Shown here: positions 60,143 through 64,000 of the stretch, piece after piece
How positions within the stretch are numbered: position 1 is the first letter of the stretch
Layout: each line of letters opens with the position of its first letter
From: Oceanicaulis sp052055585
GTDB taxonomy: Bacteria > Pseudomonadota > Alphaproteobacteria > Caulobacterales > Maricaulaceae
Length of the DNA stretch: 64,000 nt
Assembly: GCF_052055585.1 (NCBI RefSeq)
Contig: NZ_CP170485.1
Span: 1,984,001-2,048,000 of the forward strand
Direction of reading: 5' to 3'
Translations under genes and position numbers: made by a program
Notes under the pieces: model-generated
What the model was told of the DNA's origin: nothing
What the model saw: the letters and a program-made list of their open reading frames with translations, nothing else
The model's database searches: none

Positions 60143-61528
60143 ATGGTCCTCCTTCTCGCCTTCCTCTTCGCGCTCTTCAACGGCGCGGCATCCTCCGAAC
60201 CCATATTCAACGAGGACGGGACGTTGGCCCCGCAGGCTGAAGGTGTCTGGTACAGCCGCGAGAAAGGCTGGATCCTCGATATCAACGACACCGGGATCAC
60301 CCGCTGGCAGGACACGCCGCAAGGCTGCTACGCCAATCCGGCGCCCGATGACAGCACGCCTCTGATGGGGCAGCTGGAGTACCGCCTGTTCCGCGCCTCG
60401 CACGACGGCCAGTCGCTCAGCCTGAACTATCTGCCGGGCGACGCCTCGGCCCATTTCGAACGGCTTGACGCCTTGCCCCCTCGCTGCGGCAGCGACGACC
60501 TGACATCGGAAACAGCGATTTTTGACGTATTCACCAGCGTCATGGCCCAGCATTACAGCTTCTTTGACGCGCGCGGCGTGGATTGGGATGCGCTGGTCGC
60601 CCATGCTCGCCCACAAGTGCGTGACGGCATGGGTGAAGCAGCCTTGTGGGAAGTTCTGGACGGGCTTCTCGCACCGCTGGGCGATTCTCACACCAAGATG
60701 GTCGGGCTGGTGAATGGCGAGCCTCGGCGTGCGCAATCAGGCCTGGGGACCACCCTTCCCATGATCCGTGACGGCATGGGCGAAGGCGCCTGGCTCAATG
60801 GCCTTGTGGATCAACTGTTCAACGAGATGTTGGACCCCGGCGCCGAGCTGATCGCGGACCGGGTGATCGTGGGCGAGATCACGCCCGAAAGCGGCCAACC
60901 GATCGGCTATATCCAGATCTTCACCATGGGCGGGTTCACCACTGAGCACACACCCGGCAGCATTGAGTGGTCACAGGCCGAACTGGCGGCGCTGTCTGAC
61001 ATGCTCGATGACGCGCTCACCCGTTTTGCGGATCATCAGGCGGTCATTCTCGACCTGTCCAACAATCGTGGCGGCTATGACGCCGTCACCCGCGCTATCG
61101 CCGCGCGGTTCACCGATCAGCCTTTCCTGGGCTATCGCGTCAGCGTGCCGGGCGCCCCGGAAGCGGATCAGGACTATCCGATCACCCCTTATGAGGGCGT
61201 GCGGTACACCGGCCCCGTCTATCTGATGACCAGCGATGTGACCGTGTCGGGCGGCGAGATCACCACATTGATGATGCGCCAGCTGCCCAATGTCATTCAG
61301 GTGGGCTCAACCACGCGCGGCGCCTTTTCCACCCCGCTCGCCAAGCCCTTGCCCAATGGCTGGTATCTGGAGCTGTCCAACGAGGTGTTCGAGGACAGCG
61401 AAGGCCACATCTTTGAAGGGCGCGGCATTCCGCCGGTGGTCGCCTTTGACATCTATCCCGAAGACAACCCCATTACCCACCACAAGACCGCCATTGAACG
61501 CGTGGTCGGGATGATCGAGGCGGGCTAG
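60143..61528 (+). CDS. S41 family C-terminal processing-type peptidase
   Basis: A 461-residue exported serine peptidase of family S41. Signal peptide at 1-17 (LLAFLFALFNGAAS). The peptidase core has LGDSHTKMVG at about 190, VILDLSNNRGGYDAV at about 300, and the catalytic Ser369 in TVSGGEITTLMM, with GSTTRGAFSTPL later. No PDZ domain is clear, so it resembles tricorn-core-like members rather than CtpA. The frame starts with TTG at 60131; ATG at 60143 fits the signal peptide. Downstream of and likely controlled by the TetR gene. Overlaps the convergent Acg-type gene by four bases. Confidence 0.85.
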   Translation: MVLLLAFLFALFNGAASSEPIFNEDGTLAPQAEGVWYSREKGWILDINDTGITRWQDTPQGCYANPAPDDSTPLMGQLEYRLFRASHDGQSLSLNYLPGDASAHFERLDALPPRCGSDDLTSETAIFDVFTSVMAQHYSFFDARGVDWDALVAHARPQVRDGMGEAALWEVLDGLLAPLGDSHTKMVGLVNGEPRRAQSGLGTTLPMIRDGMGEGAWLNGLVDQLFNEMLDPGAELIADRVIVGEITPESGQPIGYIQIFTMGGFTTEHTPGSIEWSQAELAALSDMLDDALTRFADHQAVILDLSNNRGGYDAVTRAIAARFTDQPFLGYRVSVPGAPEADQDYPITPYEGVRYTGPVYLMTSDVTVSGGEITTLMMRQLPNVIQVGSTTRGAFSTPLAKPLPNGWYLELSNEVFEDSEGHIFEGRGIPPVVAFDIYPEDNPITHHKTAIERVVGMIEAG

Positions 61529-62628
61529 GCGATCTCCACCAACGCCTCGACTGGACGACGCAACATGCGCGGGGCGACAGGCCCCCGCCCGACCCGCAGC
61601 ACCAGATCCGGCCGCCGTCCCGGCTCGCCCATCAGGGCCGCCAGTTCAGGGCGTAGAGCCCCCACCTCGACCGGCTGGTTCAGGAAAGCGGTTTTAAGGC
61701 CGAGCACGGTTGCTTCCAGCTGCAGGCGTTGCGCGGCGCGGCCCGCCTCCACCCAGCCCGACGGCGTGGCTTCATTAGCCATCAGCACGATCAGGGCGGC
61801 GCTGGAATTGACCTGCCGGACGATTTTGGCGTTCTCGCCCTCCGCCGTGAACACTGTGGAAAACAGGCGCCGCCCCAGCCAGCCCGGCATTTCAGGATTG
61901 CCCGTCGCCCCTGTGAACAGGCCATCGCGCAGCCGGGCCGCCTCGGACTTGTTGAAGCGTATCCAGTCGCGCAGTTCAGCCACGAAGGCCGCGTCTGCGA
62001 TCTGACGCCGATTGCCTTCAAGGATCAGCTCGGTCAGATCCGCCTTGCCTGAAGCGCTATCAAAGACAGCCACCGACACCCGCCCATCGCCTTCCGCCGC
62101 CGCCAGCAGGCGCGTGCGTTCCTCGGCGCTCAGGGCCGAACCGTCATACTCCAGCCGCGTACTTTGACGATGGGGGATGGCGGCGAAGCGTTCGCTAGGC
62201 TCGCTCGCACCGGGGCTCAGGGGCAGCACCAGACCATGGTCCAGCCATTCCACCTGACCACCCTGCCCTGCGGCTCTCGCGGCCAGGCTGAGATTTTCCG
62301 CCGCGCAGCCCATGGATGCGAACAGGTGGTGGTCATCCGGATCCACCACGGGCGTGCGCCGGTCGTAATCGGGGCGCAGGACAAGGGCGTTTGAGGACAG
62401 GACAAAGCGCCAGGGCTGGGTGTTGTGCCCGTTCGCGGCCAATCGCGCATAATGAACCAGCTGAAGATGCGTATGGGGAAACGCGCCCGGCGTGAAGTCG
62501 GGCGAGGCGCCCAGCTCAGACGCAATTTGCGCATAGCTGTCAGTACTGTCTGAACAGCCTGCTAAGGCGGGCGCAGCCATCACTGATGCAAGACCCAGCG
62601 CGCCACGGCGCGTGATCGACGCTCCCAT
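61525..62628 (-). CDS. Acg-type nitroreductase-family protein, exported
   Basis: A 367-residue FMN-binding nitroreductase-like protein of the Acg family. The N-terminus has twin arginines (ITRRGALGLASV) and a lipobox-like LAGC, so it may be exported by Tat and lipidated. The FMN part is seen in HYARLAANGHNTQPWRFVLS and the LFASMGCAAENLSLAAR helix. Mycobacterial Acg is a flavin-sequestering rather than an enzymatic protein; whether this one reduces substrate cannot be told. Convergent with the S41 gene; dxs lies upstream on the same strand. Confidence 0.82.
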   Translation of the reverse strand: MGASITRRGALGLASVMAAPALAGCSDSTDSYAQIASELGASPDFTPGAFPHTHLQLVHYARLAANGHNTQPWRFVLSSNALVLRPDYDRRTPVVDPDDHHLFASMGCAAENLSLAARAAGQGGQVEWLDHGLVLPLSPGASEPSERFAAIPHRQSTRLEYDGSALSAEERTRLLAAAEGDGRVSVAVFDSASGKADLTELILEGNRRQIADAAFVAELRDWIRFNKSEAARLRDGLFTGATGNPEMPGWLGRRLFSTVFTAEGENAKIVRQVNSSAALIVLMANEATPSGWVEAGRAAQRLQLEATVLGLKTAFLNQPVEVGALRPELAALMGEPGRRPDLVLRVGRGPVAPRMLRRPVEALVEIA

Positions 62629-62716
62629 GGGCTCATACTCCCTCTGGCGACGGCAGGAACTCTCCTGCCGCCCAGAAGTGCGGTCAATGAAAACAGAGGC
62701 GCTGCGACGCTATGGC

Positions 62717-64000
62717 CTAGGCCAGAGCCGCCGCCGCTTCCGCCTGACGGCCCAGCGCGTCGAGCACTTTGGCGGTGATGTGCTTGGCGTTGAGGCCCGC
62801 GGTTTCATACATGCCGAACGGGCTGTCCTGATCCTGGAAGATATCGGGCAGGGTCATGGTGCGGATCTTCACACCCGCATCGAGCGCGCCGTCTTCAGCC
62901 AGGAAGTGCAGCACGAAGGCGCCAAAGCCGCCCACTGCGCCCTCTTCAATAGTGATGAGCACTTCATGCTCGCGCACCAGAGAGCGGATCAGATCATGAT
63001 CGAGCGGCTTGGCGAAGCGCGCATCGGCAATCGTCGGGTTGAGGCCATAGGCGGCAAGCTCGTCCGCGCTTTTCAGCACTTCGCCGAGGCGAGCGCCAAA
63101 GGACAGGATGGCGACGCCGGAGCCTTCGCGCACGATGCGGCCCTTGCCGATCTCGAGCGGGGTCAATTCCTTGGGGATTTCAACGCCCAGCCCCTCGCCG
63201 CGCGGATAGCGGAAGGCGCTCGGCCGGTCGTCGATCTCATTGGCGGTGGCGACCATGCGCGCCAGCTCCGCCTCGTCGGCGGCGGCCATCAGCACCATGC
63301 CCGGCAGGGCGCCCATATAGCCCACATCAAAGGCGCCAGCATGGGTGGCGCCATCCGCGCCCACAAGACCGGCCCGATCGATGGCGAAGCGCACCGGCAG
63401 GGACTGGATCGCAACATCGTGGACGACCTGATCATAGCCGCGCTGCAGGAAGGTGGAATAGATCGCGCAATAGGGTTTGAGGCCCTCAGCCGCGAGACCC
63501 GCCGCGAAGGTGACGGCATGCTGTTCGGCGATGCCCACATCAAAGGCGCGGTCGGGATAGGCCGCAGCGAACTTGTCCACGCCCGTGCCGCCCGGCATGG
63601 CGGCGGTGACGGCGCAGATTTTCTCGTCGGTTTCGGCCAGCTGGATCAGCGCCTTGGCGAAGACGCCGGTATAGCTCGGCGCAGCCGGTTTGGATTTTTG
63701 CTGCTCGCCGGTGACCACGTTGAACTTGGCGACGCCGTGATACTTGTCGTCGGCCGCCTCGGCGGGGGCGTAGCCCTTGCCTTTCTGCGTCACGGCATGG
63801 ATCAGGATCGGGCCCTCGCCGGCATCGCGCACATTGCGCAGCACGGCGACCAGCTGGTCCATGTCATGGCCGTCGATCGGGCCGACATAGCGGAAGCCCA
63901 TTTCCTCAAACAGCGTGCCGCCCATGGCCATGCCGCGCAGATATTCCTCGGCCCGGCGCGCATGCTCCTTCACGCCCAGCGCCTCGGCGACGCCGCGCCC
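62717..64000 (-). CDS. dxs: 1-deoxy-D-xylulose-5-phosphate synthase, C-terminal part
   Basis: The open frame runs through the right edge of the window, so only the C-terminal 427 residues (about two thirds) are present. DXS joins pyruvate and glyceraldehyde 3-phosphate with thiamine diphosphate in the first step of the MEP isoprenoid pathway. Landmarks are RYVGPIDGHDMDQLV, the pyrimidine-binding part (CAVTAAMPGGTGVDKFAAAY and VGIAEQHAVTFAAGLA), DRAGLVGADGATHAGAFD, and the C-terminal transketolase domain ending with DQDSPFGMYETAGLNA. The visible GTG at 63973 is internal. No terminator seen after the stop at 62717. Confidence 0.95.
   Translation of the reverse strand, partial: GRGVAEALGVKEHARRAEEYLRGMAMGGTLFEEMGFRYVGPIDGHDMDQLVAVLRNVRDAGEGPILIHAVTQKGKGYAPAEAADDKYHGVAKFNVVTGEQQKSKPAAPSYTGVFAKALIQLAETDEKICAVTAAMPGGTGVDKFAAAYPDRAFDVGIAEQHAVTFAAGLAAEGLKPYCAIYSTFLQRGYDQVVHDVAIQSLPVRFAIDRAGLVGADGATHAGAFDVGYMGALPGMVLMAAADEAELARMVATANEIDDRPSAFRYPRGEGLGVEIPKELTPLEIGKGRIVREGSGVAILSFGARLGEVLKSADELAAYGLNPTIADARFAKPLDHDLIRSLVREHEVLITIEEGAVGGFGAFVLHFLAEDGALDAGVKIRTMTLPDIFQDQDSPFGMYETAGLNAKHITAKVLDALGRQAEAAAALA

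Overview
The window is 64 kb of GC-rich chromosomal DNA from an alphaproteobacterium, most likely a stalked or budding marine relative of Caulobacter (Maricaulales or Hyphomonadaceae, for example Oceanicaulis- or Maricaulis-like). This is an inference from gene content: two DUF2336 proteins, a DnaA-domain/DUF6456 pair, DUF1491 and DUF5330-type proteins, a DUF3450-type TonB operon, a perfect CtrA-type box (TTAA-N7-TTAA) and many alphaproteobacterial-style genes with high third-position GC. No rRNA, insertion sequence, integrase or CRISPR array is visible. Two tRNA genes are present, Gln-TTG and Pro-CGG.

Layout. 0-8.2 kb: a YcgN-type cysteine-cluster protein, a class A penicillin-binding protein that overlaps the 3' end of a NavBac-type sodium channel, a PAN-like secreted protein, a DUF2336 protein, an MscS channel and peptide release factor 3. 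8.2-9.75 kb: an AT-richer accessory patch with a degenerate ImmA/IrrE-like protein, a terminator/RBS-masking hairpin and a 64-residue protein; this is the least explained part of the window. 9.75-18.7 kb: DUF1491, a BcsB-like envelope protein behind a CtrA box, a membrane histidine kinase, several exported proteins of unknown role, SufE, a VOC protein and the DUF6456/DnaA-domain-IV pair.

18.7-29 kb, all on the minus strand: a ten-gene Mrp-type cation/proton antiporter operon (E-F-G-DUF4040-B-C plus three large proton-pump-like subunits and one small membrane protein), preceded by sbtA and sbtB-like genes (sodium-dependent bicarbonate permease and its PII-like partner) and a second DUF2336 gene. 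Sodium extrusion by Mrp could supply the gradient that SbtA uses. 29-33.4 kb: an MFS exporter, an S9A oligopeptidase lipoprotein and a GFA-family protein. 33.4-40.1 kb: a TonB2/TtpC-type energy transduction operon (DUF3450, long TolQ-like protein, ExbB, two ExbD, TonB, TPR protein) with an extra TonB behind the operon terminator.

40.6-49 kb: the tRNAs, SppA, a DUF3667 protein, and oppA separated from oppBC by a convergently placed exported-protein gene. 49-54.4 kb: an ATP-grasp-like protein next to an MBL-fold hydrolase, a DUF1499 protein, pdxH, a J-domain protein and aroC. 54.4-64 kb: palindromic intergenic repeats, a small lipoprotein, an RlmD/TrmA-type RNA methyltransferase, two glycine-zipper envelope proteins, TlyA, a TetR regulator that shares an operator-like palindrome with the following S41 peptidase gene, an exported Acg-type nitroreductase, and the C-terminal two thirds of dxs running off the right edge.
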